A stretch of DNA of 64,000 bases from Salinirubellus litoreus (GCF_037335815.1 NZ_CP147841.1:3596001-3660000), one strand, 5' to 3'. Positions 41,652 through 50,797 are shown, counted from the stretch's first letter. Program-made: numbers and translations. The notes: generated from the sequence alone by a model not told the origin.

Positions 41652-42545
41652 TCAGGCCACCTCCGGGTAGGGCTCCTCGTAGTCGCTCGTGTCGTAGTCG
41701 TTCTCGCGGAACGACCCCGAGCCGTGGGTGAGGCGAACCGGCGAGGAGTCGTCGTCTATCGTCGTCCAGGTCTCGCCGTCCCCGAGCGTGCTCCCCTCGG
41801 CCCCCAGGTATCCCCGGAGCGCGGCGTACCCCGGGGCGGTTCCGGGATAGCCGGTCTGTCGCCAGCTCTGGACCGTCCTCCGGTCGTTCGGGTGCGTGAG
41901 TTCGTTCGGCGCGCGGACGAACTCCCCGTAGCCCTGCCACTCGCTGTAGTAGATCATCTCCGCGAACCCGACGACCAGCTGGCCCACGAGCCCCGCGTCG
42001 AACTCGAACAGCTCCCCGTCGAACGCCCGCATCTCGAGTTCGAACCCCTCGAGGCGGCCCAGCGCACGGAGCCGGTCCCGGCGGGAGAGCGTCGCGAACG
42101 TCCCCGTCGCCCCGGCGCTCGCCGCCGGATCCCGATCGGTCGGATCGAGCAGGTCGACGACGCGTTCGTGGCTCGGGTCGTCCTCGTTCTCGCCCCGCTC
42201 GAGCAGCGCCAGCGCCGCGGCGTCGATGAGATCGGCGACCGGGCCGGCCAGCGGGAGGTTCCCCCGGATGCCGACGTCCGGGAGCCCGAACTGGAACAGG
42301 TCGTCGACGTAGACGACCAGGAAGTCACCGAGACCGACGCTCGCCCCACCGGGGACGTGTTCGGGGCCGAGCTCGTCGGCGAGTTCGGGCGTCTCAGGGA
42401 CCACGGCGTCGGCCACCGCCCGAAAGGTCAGCTTCGTGTGTACGTCCGTGTCCGGATCCGGCTCGGGCCCCACGAGGGCCTCCAGCGTTCGCCACGCCGA
42501 GGTCGACCCACGCAGTATCCGGTTCCACAGACTCGCGTCTCCCAT
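41652..42545 (-). CDS. Probable small subunit of the GMC oxidoreductase (gluconate 2-dehydrogenase subunit 3-like)
   Basis: 297 residues, acidic and mostly helical, with a segment FRAVADAVVPETPELADELG that fits the subunit 3 family, and LVGQLVVGFAEMIYYSEWQG further on. Assignment rests mainly on tight coupling to the GMC gene (1-base gap). Typical subunit 3 proteins carry a Tat signal; none is seen here, though the start is not certain (GGAGG lies 5 bases before ATG 42545). Confidence 0.55.
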   Translation of the reverse strand: MGDASLWNRILRGSTSAWRTLEALVGPEPDPDTDVHTKLTFRAVADAVVPETPELADELGPEHVPGGASVGLGDFLVVYVDDLFQFGLPDVGIRGNLPLAGPVADLIDAAALALLERGENEDDPSHERVVDLLDPTDRDPAASAGATGTFATLSRRDRLRALGRLEGFELEMRAFDGELFEFDAGLVGQLVVGFAEMIYYSEWQGYGEFVRAPNELTHPNDRRTVQSWRQTGYPGTAPGYAALRGYLGAEGSTLGDGETWTTIDDDSSPVRLTHGSGSFRENDYDTSDYEEPYPEVA

Positions 42546-43057
42546 GCCTCCCCGTCGACCCCCCACGTCAAGACACTTGTCCACGAGGGCGGGACCGGCC
42601 GGGAGGACCTCGGATCACCGACCGAGGCGTCCGTGTCTTCCCTGTGGTTACATCGCACCCGGCGTGCCGGCCACTTCGGGTCCGGCGTACCGCCCATCGG
42701 TACGGACGGATCGTCTGCGCGTATCGAGCGGGTGCCCGAGTACAGGCGGCCGATGGGGATGGGAGTGGCGGGGAGAAGCTGAGCCCCGTCGAAGCCAGCG
42801 CAACCGTCGATGGGATCGGCGTCGGTAGTATCAGTTGATGGGAATCAGTGTGCGGGTCGCCGGTACGCTCGGTCGAATGCCACAGACGAGATGACGCTGT
42901 GAGGGGCCCGTCCGCACCGGCGACCCCACCGGGCCCGCCTCCGTTCCAACCGTTCACGGGCCGCTCCGCTCGTCGCCGGACTCCGTTTCGACCGTTCCAA
43001 CCGTAGGAAAAAACGTAGGTAACCCATAGCATTATCATGTCCCGTCGATGGGGGACC
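42546..43057. other. Long regulatory-looking intergenic region
   Basis: 512 bases without a convincing gene, between the GMC operon and the HTH gene. It contains an 11-bp inverted repeat GGGTCGCCGGT (42854-42864) with ACCGGCGACCC (42916-42926), and a 13-bp direct repeat CCGTTCCAACCGT at 42941-42953 and 42992-43004. Confidence 0.6.
43029..43036 (+). promoter_or_regulatory. TATA box of the Bat-like regulator
   Basis: GCATTATC is centred 26 bases before ATG 43058 and favours that start over the in-frame ATG 43037. Confidence 0.55.
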
Positions 43058-43750
43058 ATGGCGACGATCATCGAGGGGGAGATTCCGGCAGCAGAACTCG
43101 CGCTCGATCACCTGCTCTCGACCCTGTCGGGAGTGGAGGTCGAGTGCGAGCGCGTCGTCCGGAGCGGTGACGACGCCGTGATGCCCCTTCTCAGAGTCCG
43201 ATACGCGGACCGCGACGAAGTCGAGCGAGTACTGGATGACGACCCGAGCGTGCGGACCGCCACGGCCGTCTCGGAGGCCGGAACGGACATGCTCTACCGT
43301 ATCGACTGGGTCGAACGGGTCGAGCTGCTCCTGGGGATGCTGACGAGCGCGGAGGCGTCGATCCTCGACGCCTACGGTCGGAACGGCCGGTGGGAGTTCC
43401 GACTGCTCTACCCGGAGCGCGAGGCGTTCTCCGAGACGCACCGGTTCTGCGAGGAACACGGGCTCTCCTTCGACCTCATGTCCATCCGGGAGCTCGACGG
43501 CCGCCCCGAGGGCCGGTCCGGCCTCACCGAAGGCCAGCACCGGGCGCTCGCACTGGCGATGCGACGCGGGTACTACGAGGTCCCCCGCAAGACCTCCCTC
43601 AAGGAGCTCGCCAGCGAACTCGACGTCTCCCACCAGGCGCTCTCCGAGCGTCTCCGTCGGGCGACCGGGTCGCTCGTCAGCGAGCGGGTCACGGACGGCG
43701 AACTGCCCGAAGAGGCCGAAGTCGACAACCGGGTCGCTTCGAGAGGATAG
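43058..43750 (+). CDS. Bat-like helix-turn-helix (HTH_10) transcription regulator
   Basis: 230 residues. N-terminal bacterioopsin-activator-like sensor part (about 1-150) and a C-terminal HTH_10 domain, LTEGQHRALALAMRRGYYEV then KTSLKELASELDVSHQALSE and RLRRATGSLV, the signature of the haloarchaeal Bat family. Regulates unknown targets; the repeats just upstream suggest autoregulation. Stand-alone gene. Confidence 0.85.
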   Translation: MATIIEGEIPAAELALDHLLSTLSGVEVECERVVRSGDDAVMPLLRVRYADRDEVERVLDDDPSVRTATAVSEAGTDMLYRIDWVERVELLLGMLTSAEASILDAYGRNGRWEFRLLYPEREAFSETHRFCEEHGLSFDLMSIRELDGRPEGRSGLTEGQHRALALAMRRGYYEVPRKTSLKELASELDVSHQALSERLRRATGSLVSERVTDGELPEEAEVDNRVASRG

Positions 43751-44013
43751 CTCAGCCCGCCCGTCGGAGGGACCCGGAACTCGGCCACGGCTACGATAGC
43801 CATCGGCTCCGTCCTTTCAGCTTGCCGGGGCACGAACGAGAACACGATCACCGTCCGGTAGCGGGTTCGGATCGCTTCTCGACGCTCTCTCGTCGCTACA
43901 GCACGGGTCGGAGAGGGACGGGTTCCCGTTCGGCCGGTCACGACATCGAGTCGAACCGGAGCGGTCCTTCCGCCGATCGGGAACCGACCCGTGCTCGCCC
44001 GTCGGTCCCGCGT

Positions 44014-44211
44014 TCAGAGTATGAGCGCGATGACCGCCAGGACGATGAAGATGATGACGAATATCCGGGCGATCTCCATCGAGACGCCGGCGATCCCACG
44101 CAGCCCGAGCACCCCCGCCACGATGGCGACGGCGAACAGTACGATCGCGGCCCACAGGAAGTCCCCCGAGAACAGCATCGGGGGAAGGAAGCCGGGAACT
44201 GGGAGGGTCAC
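44014..44211 (-). CDS. DUF1328-type small membrane protein
   Basis: 65 residues (54 if ATG 44178 is the start). Two membrane helices, FLWAAIVLFAVAIVAGVLGL and IARIFVIIFIVLAVIALIL, joined by the short loop RGIAGVSMEIA, which matches the YtjA/DUF1328 pattern. Found widely in bacteria and haloarchaea with unknown function, possibly stress related. GTG 44211 gives an N-terminal TLPVPGFLPP that may be genuine. Confidence 0.65.
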   Translation of the reverse strand: MTLPVPGFLPPMLFSGDFLWAAIVLFAVAIVAGVLGLRGIAGVSMEIARIFVIIFIVLAVIALIL

Positions 44212-44453
44212 AGCGATCCCCCCGTCGGCCGGCCGGCCCCGCTGCCGTGACGCACGTTTCCGCTCGACGCGACCGCTGCGGCCGGGACCCCCCGGTCGCT
44301 CCTGGCGTTCGGTGTAGTTCGCATGGCACCCGATAGACCGTTTCCCCGCGCCTAACCCCTCTGCAGGCGTCCGCAGGCCGTTTATCACTCCTCGGGGGCG
44401 GTCCGTCCGAACGCGACTGGATCCGTCATCCGAGGCGGGTCGGCTCACGCCTA

Positions 44454-44462
44454 CCCTTATGG
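44454..44462 (+). promoter_or_regulatory. TATA box of the quinone-reductase gene
   Basis: CCCTTATGG centred 28 bases before ATG 44486; it contains the ATG-like in-frame codon at 44459, which is therefore rejected as start. Confidence 0.55.
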
Positions 44463-44485
44463 CCCCTCGCGGTCTCCCGGAGATC

Positions 44486-45451
44486 ATGCGAGCCGTCACG
44501 TTCGAGGAACACGGCGGGCCGGACGTACTGCAGGTGACCGAGGTCGACCGTCCCGATCCCGGCGGACACGAACTGCTGGTCGAGGTCCGCGCGGCGGGCG
44601 TCAACCCCGTCGACACCTACTTCCGGGACGGGTCGTACACGCCCGCCGACCTCCCGTTCACGCCCGGTGTCGACCTCGCGGGGGTCGTGAGCGAGGTCGG
44701 CGAGTACGTCGAGGGGTTCGACCCCGGCGATCGCGTCTACGGGACCGGCATCGGCAACGACACCTACCAGGGCGGGTACGCCGAGTACGCGACGGTCCCC
44801 GAGGACCGCGTCGTCGCGCTCCCCGACGGCGCCGACCTCACCGAGGCGGGCGCGGCGGGCGTCGTCGCCGGCACCGCCTGGCGGGCGCTGATCGACCACG
44901 CCGACCTCTCGCCGGCCGAGTTCTGCCTGATCCACGGGGGATCGGGCGGGGTCGGCCACGCCGCGGTCCAGATCGCCGACGCGGTCCACGCCCGCGTGAT
45001 CACCACCGCCGCCCCCGAGTACCACGACGCGCTCTCGGCGTTCGGCGCGGAGACGGTGCTCGACTACGGCCGGGAGGACCTCTCCGACGCCGTCCTCGAC
45101 GCCTCCGGCGGGGGCGTCGACGTCGTCCTCGACCACCGGCTCGACGACTACATGCAGTTCGACGCCGACGTGGCCGCTCCTCATGGCAGGGTGATCGGCA
45201 TCGGCGAGAACAGCCCCGATCCGGCGTTCTCGAACGACGGTGCCGCCCGCTCGAAGGACGTCAGCTACCAGTTCATGTCCATGTTCAACACGCCCGACAT
45301 CCGGGTCCTCCTGAACGGGGCCGCCCACCTCATGTCGACGGACGCCCTCTCGATCGAGGTCGCCCGGAGCTACGACCTCGAGGAGGCCGGGGAGGCCCAG
45401 CGGGCCGTCATGGAGGACAGCTTCCTCGGGAAGCTCGTCGTCGAGCCCTGA
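44486..45451 (+). CDS. NADPH:quinone oxidoreductase (zeta-crystallin-like MDR)
   Basis: 321 residues of the medium-chain dehydrogenase/reductase superfamily without zinc ligands. GroES-like part with AAGVNPVDTYFRDGSY, nucleotide-binding LIHGGSGGVGHAAVQIA (about 152-168). It would reduce quinones or enals with NADPH in the cytoplasm. A ring-cleaving dioxygenase lies next, in keeping with handling of quinone or aromatic compounds, but there are 80 bases between and separate promoters are likely. Confidence 0.85.
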   Translation: MRAVTFEEHGGPDVLQVTEVDRPDPGGHELLVEVRAAGVNPVDTYFRDGSYTPADLPFTPGVDLAGVVSEVGEYVEGFDPGDRVYGTGIGNDTYQGGYAEYATVPEDRVVALPDGADLTEAGAAGVVAGTAWRALIDHADLSPAEFCLIHGGSGGVGHAAVQIADAVHARVITTAAPEYHDALSAFGAETVLDYGREDLSDAVLDASGGGVDVVLDHRLDDYMQFDADVAAPHGRVIGIGENSPDPAFSNDGAARSKDVSYQFMSMFNTPDIRVLLNGAAHLMSTDALSIEVARSYDLEEAGEAQRAVMEDSFLGKLVVEP

Positions 45452-45534
45452 TCCCCGGTTCGCCCCGCACGCTCCCGGCGAGGGTGCCGTGACCGGTCAC
45501 GACTTGATCCTGGACGGCCTACCGTGACCCGTTC

Positions 45535-46527
45535 ATGGTCGAGGACACCCCCGGCATCCACCACGTGACCGGCATCGTCGGCGACGCGCAACCGAGCCTC
45601 GACTTCTACGCCGACGTGCTCGGGCTCCGGCTCGTAAAACGGACGGTGAACCACGAGGATATCCTCCGGCACCACCTCTACTACGGGAACGGAACGGGGG
45701 CGCTCGGGTCGCTGTTCACCGCCTTCCCCTACCCCGGCGACCCCCCAGGTCGAGTGGGAAAACCGCAGGTCGCGGCCGTCGGGTTCGCCGTTCCCCCGGG
45801 ATCGCTCGACTACTGGGCGAGCCGACTGGAAGGGAGAGGTGTCGACCCCGAGTACCGGGAACGGTTCGACGGGACGGTGCTCCGGTTCGAGGACCCCGAC
45901 GGGACCCACGTCGAACTCGTCGCCGGCGAGTCGCCGCTCGACTCCTGGGAGTCGGGGCCGGTCCCGGCCGAATCGGCGATCCGGGGGATCCACGGCGTCA
46001 CGGTGCTCCCGACGAACCCCTACGCGACCGCGAGCACGCTCAAGACGCTCGGGTTCGACCTCGTCGGCGAGGAGCCCGAACCAGCTGGCAAGGACGGCGC
46101 GGAGGGCTCGGCAGGTTATTCGGGTACTCGCGTCCGATACCGGGCACCGGGCGATGCCGCGACCGTCGTCGACCTCCTCGACCGGGATGTGGCCTACGGC
46201 CGGGAGGGTCCCGGGACGCTCCACCACGTCGCCGTCCGCGTCGGGAGCGAGGCCGAACTCTTCGAGTGGCACGACCTGTTCCGCGAGCGCGACTACCACG
46301 TCTCGCGGGTTCGCGACCGGATCTACTACCGGTCGATCTACGTCCGCGGTCCCGGCGGGGTGCTGTTCGAGCTGGCGACGGAGGGGCCCGGGCTGGCGGT
46401 CGACGAGCCCGGAGCCCCCGAGACGATGGGCGAGTCGCTCGTCCTGCCCGACTGGGCCGAGGAGGACCGCGAGATGATCGAGTCACAGCTCCCGCCGATC
46501 TCACCCCCACGGGTCGAGTCGACGTGA
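45535..46527 (+). CDS. Ring-cleaving dioxygenase-like VOC protein (MhqO type)
   Basis: 330 residues made of two glyoxalase/VOC modules. First: GIHHVTGIVGDAQPSLDFYA with His ligand, LYYGNGTGALGSLFTAFPYP; second: GIHGVTVLPTNPYATAST, LHHVAVRVGSEAELFEWHD and the Glu ligand in GGVLFELATEGPGLAVD. Relatives (MhqO, LinE-like) act on hydroquinone or related rings. It overlaps the esterase gene by 4 bases, the same pairing as mhqO-mhqD in bacteria. Confidence 0.85.
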   Translation: MVEDTPGIHHVTGIVGDAQPSLDFYADVLGLRLVKRTVNHEDILRHHLYYGNGTGALGSLFTAFPYPGDPPGRVGKPQVAAVGFAVPPGSLDYWASRLEGRGVDPEYRERFDGTVLRFEDPDGTHVELVAGESPLDSWESGPVPAESAIRGIHGVTVLPTNPYATASTLKTLGFDLVGEEPEPAGKDGAEGSAGYSGTRVRYRAPGDAATVVDLLDRDVAYGREGPGTLHHVAVRVGSEAELFEWHDLFRERDYHVSRVRDRIYYRSIYVRGPGGVLFELATEGPGLAVDEPGAPETMGESLVLPDWAEEDREMIESQLPPISPPRVEST

Positions 46528-47189
46528 CCGGGAACCGGGACGGCTCCGACCCGCACGCGGACGGGCCGCTCGTCACCGCCGGCGCGCCCGCGGGAGCGAC
46601 CGAGGTGGCCGTCGTCCTGCTCCACGGGCGGGGAGCGACCGCCGACGGCGTCGTCCGTCTCGCGGACCCGCTCTACCGTCACGGCGTGGCCTTCTACGCG
46701 CCGGAGGCCGATCGGAGCCGGTGGTTCCCGCACTCTTTCCTCGCGCCGGTCGGGCGCAACGAGCCGCACCTCTCCTCGGCGCTCCGACGGGTCGGGGCGG
46801 TCGTCGAGCGGGCCACGAGGACCCTCGCGGCCGAGCGGGTGGTCGTGGGCGGGTTCTCCCAGGGGGCCTGTCTCGCCGCGGAGTTCGCGGCCCGACACCC
46901 GCGGCGCTACGGCGGGGTGTTCGTCCTCAGCGGCGGGCTCGTCGGCCCCGAAGACCGCCTCGCCGACCCGCCGTTCGAGGGCTCGCTCGACGGCACCCCA
47001 GTCTTCCTGGGGTGCGGTGACGCCGACGAGCACGTCCCCGAGGAGCGGGTCCACCGCACGGCCGAGATACTCCGCTCGCTCGGCGGCGACGTGACCGAAC
47101 GGATATACGAGGGGGTTGGCCACGAGGTGGTCGACGAGGAGTTCGCCGCCGTGGGTGCGACCCTCGACGCCCTGCTCGGATCCGACTGA
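46524..47189 (+). CDS. Phospholipase/carboxylesterase-like hydrolase (MhqD type)
   Basis: 221 residues, alpha/beta hydrolase: oxyanion VVLLHGRGATADG, nucleophile GFSQGACLA (Ser about 117), Asp in GCGDADEHVPEERV, His in VGHEVVDEE. GTG 46524 overlaps the TGA of the dioxygenase gene (GTGA). The context suggests hydrolysis of a quinone- or ring-derived ester or detoxification together with the dioxygenase. Confidence 0.85.
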   Translation: MTGNRDGSDPHADGPLVTAGAPAGATEVAVVLLHGRGATADGVVRLADPLYRHGVAFYAPEADRSRWFPHSFLAPVGRNEPHLSSALRRVGAVVERATRTLAAERVVVGGFSQGACLAAEFAARHPRRYGGVFVLSGGLVGPEDRLADPPFEGSLDGTPVFLGCGDADEHVPEERVHRTAEILRSLGGDVTERIYEGVGHEVVDEEFAAVGATLDALLGSD

Positions 47190-47223
47190 GCCCGAACGAT
47201 GCCGTCTCCGTCGGTCCCGGGAT

Positions 47224-47240
47224 GTGCGCGGCTTGCGCAC
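47224..47240 (+). promoter_or_regulatory. Perfect hairpin between the esterase gene and the HTH gene
   Basis: GTGCGC-GGCTT-GCGCAC, 6-bp stem, 16 bases ahead of the TATA box at 47251. As an inverted repeat it could be an operator for the HTH protein; without an oligo-T it is a poor terminator. Confidence 0.4.
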
Positions 47241-47250
47241 GCTTGAGGGC

Positions 47251-47260
47251 TGGTTAAGAG
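47251..47260 (+). promoter_or_regulatory. TATA box of the small HTH gene
   Basis: TGGTTAAGAG centred 28 bases before ATG 47284; decides the start against the longer open frame. Confidence 0.55.
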
Positions 47261-47283
47261 GATGGCGGTGCCACTCCTCCACG

Positions 47284-47577
47284 ATGACCGGCCAATCTCC
47301 TCCGACGTCCGAGTCGTCCGCGAGCGTGCTCCGTGACCTCCCCCCCAGTGCGAAGCTCGTCGCCAAGACGCTCGAGTACGAGGGGAAACTCACGCAGTCC
47401 GAGCTCGCGGGCGAGACGCTGTTGCCGCGCCGGACGGTCCGGCACGCGCTGAAACGGCTCGAGGAGAACGGCTTCGTCGACTCGCGGACCTCCTTCGTCG
47501 ACGCGAGACAGCGCGTCTACTCGCTCCGGGACGGCTCCTCGACCGTCGAGGACGCCTCCCTGGCGGCCTCGCAGTAG
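47284..47577 (+). CDS. Small winged-helix (MarR/TrmB-like) regulator
   Basis: 97 residues: disordered Ser-rich start, then a winged helix with recognition helix PRRTVRHALKRLEENGFVDS and wing DARQRVYSLRD. The group is common in haloarchaea and often redox- or aromatic-responsive, which would suit its position after the quinone/dioxygenase/esterase genes; this link is inference. Confidence 0.8.
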   Translation: MTGQSPPTSESSASVLRDLPPSAKLVAKTLEYEGKLTQSELAGETLLPRRTVRHALKRLEENGFVDSRTSFVDARQRVYSLRDGSSTVEDASLAASQ

Positions 47578-47896
47578 GCTCCCACAACCGGTCCGTTCGA
47601 TCCCGATCTGTCGAACCGTTCGTTCCGGCTACCGTCCGTGCCCCGGGAGAACGTCCGTCCCCGTGATGAACCGAATCCCCCGTCCCGCCGGGCGGAGGTG
47701 AACCCGTGCGGTCCCGGAACGCGCTCGACGTCTCTCGGGGACGGGGGCGCTCTGCCGCCGAGTAGGTGGGTTATTACTCGTGAGCGGACGCGGCGAGCAC
47801 ACGCCCACCCCCGATGTCCCCCGCCGATCCACCGAGCGTGCCACCGAACCGCCCGCACAGCACCGTTTCGAACCCCGTCAGTGGGGTCGACGCCCG
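47578..47896. other. Intergenic region before the MFS gene
   Basis: About 320 bases. A TATA-like GGTTATTAC lies near 47767-47775, about 125 bases before ATG 47897. No gene recognised. Confidence 0.4.
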
Positions 47897-49111
47897 ATGA
47901 ACGCGGTCCGGGAGGCGGTGGGTCGCCTCCGCGCGGGCCACGGGTGGACGCTGCTCGTGGTCGCGGCCGGCTGGCTCCTCATCCAGGGGTTCCGGGTGGC
48001 GCTCCCGGCGCTCCTCCCACAGATCAAGGCGGAGTTCCTCGTGGACAACACGAGCGCGGGGTTCGCGCTGACGGTCCTCTGGTTCGCGTACGCCGCGATG
48101 CAGTTCCCGAGCGGGGTCGTCGCCGACCGGATCGGCGAGCGCCGGCTCCTCGTCGGGGGCGTCGCCCTCGCGACGCTCTGTCTCGGGCTGTTCTACCTCG
48201 CCCCGCTGTTCGCGGTCTTCCTGCTCGCCTGCGGGGCGTTCGGCGTTGGCGCGGGGCTGTACGGGACACCCCGCGACATGCTCCTCTCGCGGACGTTCCC
48301 GAGGACGGTCAGCACGGCCTACACGGTGACGTTCTCGGCCGGGAGCATCGGTGCCGCGGCGCTCCCGCTCGTCGTCACGGCGCTCGCCGCCCGGTTCGAC
48401 TGGCGGATCGCCGTCCTCTCGCTCCTCCCCCTGTTCGCGGTCGTGGGTCTCGGGCTGTGGCGGGTCGTCCCCGCCGCCCCGGCGACGGACGACGACGGCC
48501 TGTCCGCGCGCGAGACGGCCGTTCGGACCGTGCGGGCCCTCTCGGATCGGACGGTCCTCCTGGCGAGCGCCGGGATGGTCCTGTTCATCTTCACCTACCA
48601 GGCCATCCTCTCCTTTCTCCCGACCTACCTCGTCGAGGTCAAGGGGCTCGATTCCAGTACCGCCGCGGCGCTGTTCGGCCTCCTGTTCGTCTTCGCGGCG
48701 ATCGTCCAGCCGATCGCGGGAACCCTCGCCGACCGGTACGGCGAGCGGCCGACGATACTCGTGCTCGTCGTCCTCTCGACGGTCACGCTGCTCGCGCTCC
48801 CGTACACCGACGGCCGCCTCGCACTCACCGTCCTGGTCCCGGTGCTCGGGATCCGCATCGCCATCGGGCCGCTCACCAGCGCGTACGTCGTCCCGGAACT
48901 CCCGGCGGACGTCCAGGGGTCGGGCTGGGGGCTTCTTCGAACTGTTTTCTTCGGGGTCGGCTCGACCGGCTCGACCGTCGTCGGTGTCTTCGCCGACGCG
49001 GGGCTGTTCGACGCCGCGTTCCTCTTTCTCACCGTGCTGACGGGTGCGATCGTCGTGTTCTGGCTGCTGCTCCCCTCGAAGGACGACCGCGATCGTGGCG
49101 CGGCCGGCTGA
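47897..49111 (+). CDS. Major facilitator superfamily transporter
   Basis: 404 residues and twelve predicted helices with the MFS loop motif GVVADRIGERRLLVGG between helices 2 and 3 and its repeat ADRYGERPTILVLV in the second half. Probably an efflux or solute transporter; substrate unknown. ATG 47897 is chosen over GTG 47780 because the extra 39 residues are unlike membrane-protein N-termini, but the TATA position would then leave a leader near 100 bases. Confidence 0.8.
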   Translation: MNAVREAVGRLRAGHGWTLLVVAAGWLLIQGFRVALPALLPQIKAEFLVDNTSAGFALTVLWFAYAAMQFPSGVVADRIGERRLLVGGVALATLCLGLFYLAPLFAVFLLACGAFGVGAGLYGTPRDMLLSRTFPRTVSTAYTVTFSAGSIGAAALPLVVTALAARFDWRIAVLSLLPLFAVVGLGLWRVVPAAPATDDDGLSARETAVRTVRALSDRTVLLASAGMVLFIFTYQAILSFLPTYLVEVKGLDSSTAAALFGLLFVFAAIVQPIAGTLADRYGERPTILVLVVLSTVTLLALPYTDGRLALTVLVPVLGIRIAIGPLTSAYVVPELPADVQGSGWGLLRTVFFGVGSTGSTVVGVFADAGLFDAAFLFLTVLTGAIVVFWLLLPSKDDRDRGAAG

Positions 49112-49185
49112 CCGGTCGGACCAAGTCGTGCCGCCGCCGTCCGCATCGTTCCCCCCGGCTCGCGCCCGCCGGTCGGGTCGGATCC

Positions 49186-50319
49186 TCAGTCGTCGTCGGC
49201 CCCGGTGCCGACCTCGTCGACCGCCCGGACTGCGGCCCCGTCCCCTCGTGCGCCGAGGCCGCCGTCGACGACGTGGAGGTCGCGCTGTGGGAACGGGATG
49301 GCGATCCCCGACTCTTCGAACGCCGAGTACACCCCCTTGTTGAGGAGGTGGCTCGCCCGGCCCCGGAGGACCGGATCGCGTATCCAGCAGAGCAGTTCGA
49401 CGTCGACCGAACTGTCGCCGAACCCCCGCACCCTGACCCGAGGCGTGGGCTGTTCGAGCACCAGCGACTCGGCCGCCGCCACCGACAGCAGGGTCTCCTC
49501 GACGTGGTCGAGATCGGAGCCGTAGGCGACGCCGACCGGGATCCGGATGCGGCGCTCGCGCTCGGGGACGGACTCGTTGACGATCGTCGCGGAGTTGAGC
49601 CGCGAGTTCGGGATGGTCACGAGGACGTCGTCGCGCGTCCGGACGACCGTCGAGCGGATGGAGATGTCCTCGACCCGGCCGCGCTCGCCCGTCTCGAGGA
49701 CGATGTAGTCACCCACCTTGTACGTCCCGTCGAAGTAGAGCGCGATGGAGCCGAAGAAGTTCGCGATGGTGTCCCGCGCCGCGAGCCCGACGATGATGCC
49801 GAGCACGCCCGCGGAGGCGAGCAGCGGCGTGACGTTGATCTCCCAGTAGTAAAGCAGGAGGAACCCCCCGACGCCGAGGACGAGGAGCGTCCAGACGTTC
49901 TGGAAGATGGGGACGATCGACCCGTCGATGCCCTCGGCCGACTCGACGAGTGCCCGGGAGGCCTTCCGGCCGACGCGGAGGAGCGTGACCATCCAGACCA
50001 GCGTGATCGTCGAGAGGATGGTCGCCGTGACGCCCACGTCGAGCGCACCGGATAGCCCGATGGGTTCGCGGGCGAGGTACGCCCCCACGAGGACGACCGT
50101 CACGTACCCCGCAGGGTGGACCCCCCGGAGGACGATGTCGTCGACCTCGCCGTCGATCCGGCGGGTCACCCGGCGGATGAGGACGTCGCCGCCGACCTGT
50201 ATCAGGCGGGCGACGCCGAGCGAGACGACCACGATGAGCACGAGCGCCTGCCAGTCCGGCAGCCCCGCCAGCGTCCGCTCGAACGCCGCGAACCACTCCC
50301 CTGCCGCCACCGGTTGCAT
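49186..50319 (-). CDS. MscS-type mechanosensitive channel
   Basis: 377 residues: four or five helices, the pore-lining TM3 region (ASAGVLGIIVGLAARDTIAN), the Sm-like beta domain GDYIVLETGERGRVEDISIR with STVVRTRDDVLVTIPNS, then the alpha/beta C-terminal domain. It would release solutes on hypo-osmotic shock. ATG 50319 has a TATA-like box 28 bases upstream; codons up to 50478 are rejected. Confidence 0.9.
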   Translation of the reverse strand: MQPVAAGEWFAAFERTLAGLPDWQALVLIVVVSLGVARLIQVGGDVLIRRVTRRIDGEVDDIVLRGVHPAGYVTVVLVGAYLAREPIGLSGALDVGVTATILSTITLVWMVTLLRVGRKASRALVESAEGIDGSIVPIFQNVWTLLVLGVGGFLLLYYWEINVTPLLASAGVLGIIVGLAARDTIANFFGSIALYFDGTYKVGDYIVLETGERGRVEDISIRSTVVRTRDDVLVTIPNSRLNSATIVNESVPERERRIRIPVGVAYGSDLDHVEETLLSVAAAESLVLEQPTPRVRVRGFGDSSVDVELLCWIRDPVLRGRASHLLNKGVYSAFEESGIAIPFPQRDLHVVDGGLGARGDGAAVRAVDEVGTGADDD

Positions 50320-50341
50320 CGGATCGAGTTGGCGAACGACC

Positions 50342-50351
50342 GGTAAATACG
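50342..50351 (-). promoter_or_regulatory. TATA box of the MscS gene
   Basis: Minus-strand CGTATTTACC centred 28 bases before ATG 50319. Confidence 0.55.
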
Positions 50352-50521
50352 TGTCGGGGCGCTCACACCTGTCGGGCGCGACACGGTTACTTCTGTGGAC
50401 ACGACGCCGAGGCTCCGGCGAATCCGCTGGACGATCGCGAGTTCGGGCGAACCCGCCGAACGGAGAGCGTACTTCCACCGTGGTTTGATACTCCCTCGGG
50501 CTCGATCGACTACGAGCGGCA

Positions 50522-50797
50522 ATGATCGAGACGACCGTCGGAAAGATACCGCCCCGGGCGATCGCGCTCGTCCTCTCGGGGATCGCGCTCTCTACCGCGC
50601 TGTTCTATCTGGTGTCGACGCTCGTCGTCTACCGGGACACCGCCGTACCGTTGCTGTTCGAACTCGCCAGCACCGTTCCGGTCGGTATCAACTCGTATCT
50701 CGCCCTCTCGTACCTCCTGGGCTTCGCCACGAGCTACGCGTTCCTCTACGGAGGTGGACTCGATCGGCTTCACGGATACCTTCGGAGCGACCGCTGA
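50522..50797 (+). CDS. Small two-helix membrane protein
   Basis: 91 residues with two hydrophobic helices (about 12-35 and 56-76) and a basic start; the second is preceded by ASTVPVGINSYLALSY. No family recognised. A TATA-like TTTGATAC is centred about 34 bases upstream. Confidence 0.55.
   Translation: MIETTVGKIPPRAIALVLSGIALSTALFYLVSTLVVYRDTAVPLLFELASTVPVGINSYLALSYLLGFATSYAFLYGGGLDRLHGYLRSDR

Noticed and set aside
43037..43057. Upstream ATG as start of the Bat-like gene
   Set aside because: It lies immediately after the TATA box, too close for transcription to include it; ATG 43058 has the correct spacing.
47224..47240. Hairpin as intrinsic terminator of the esterase gene
   Set aside because: No oligo-T follows, and archaeal termination depends on T tracts rather than hairpins; position before a TATA box favours an operator.
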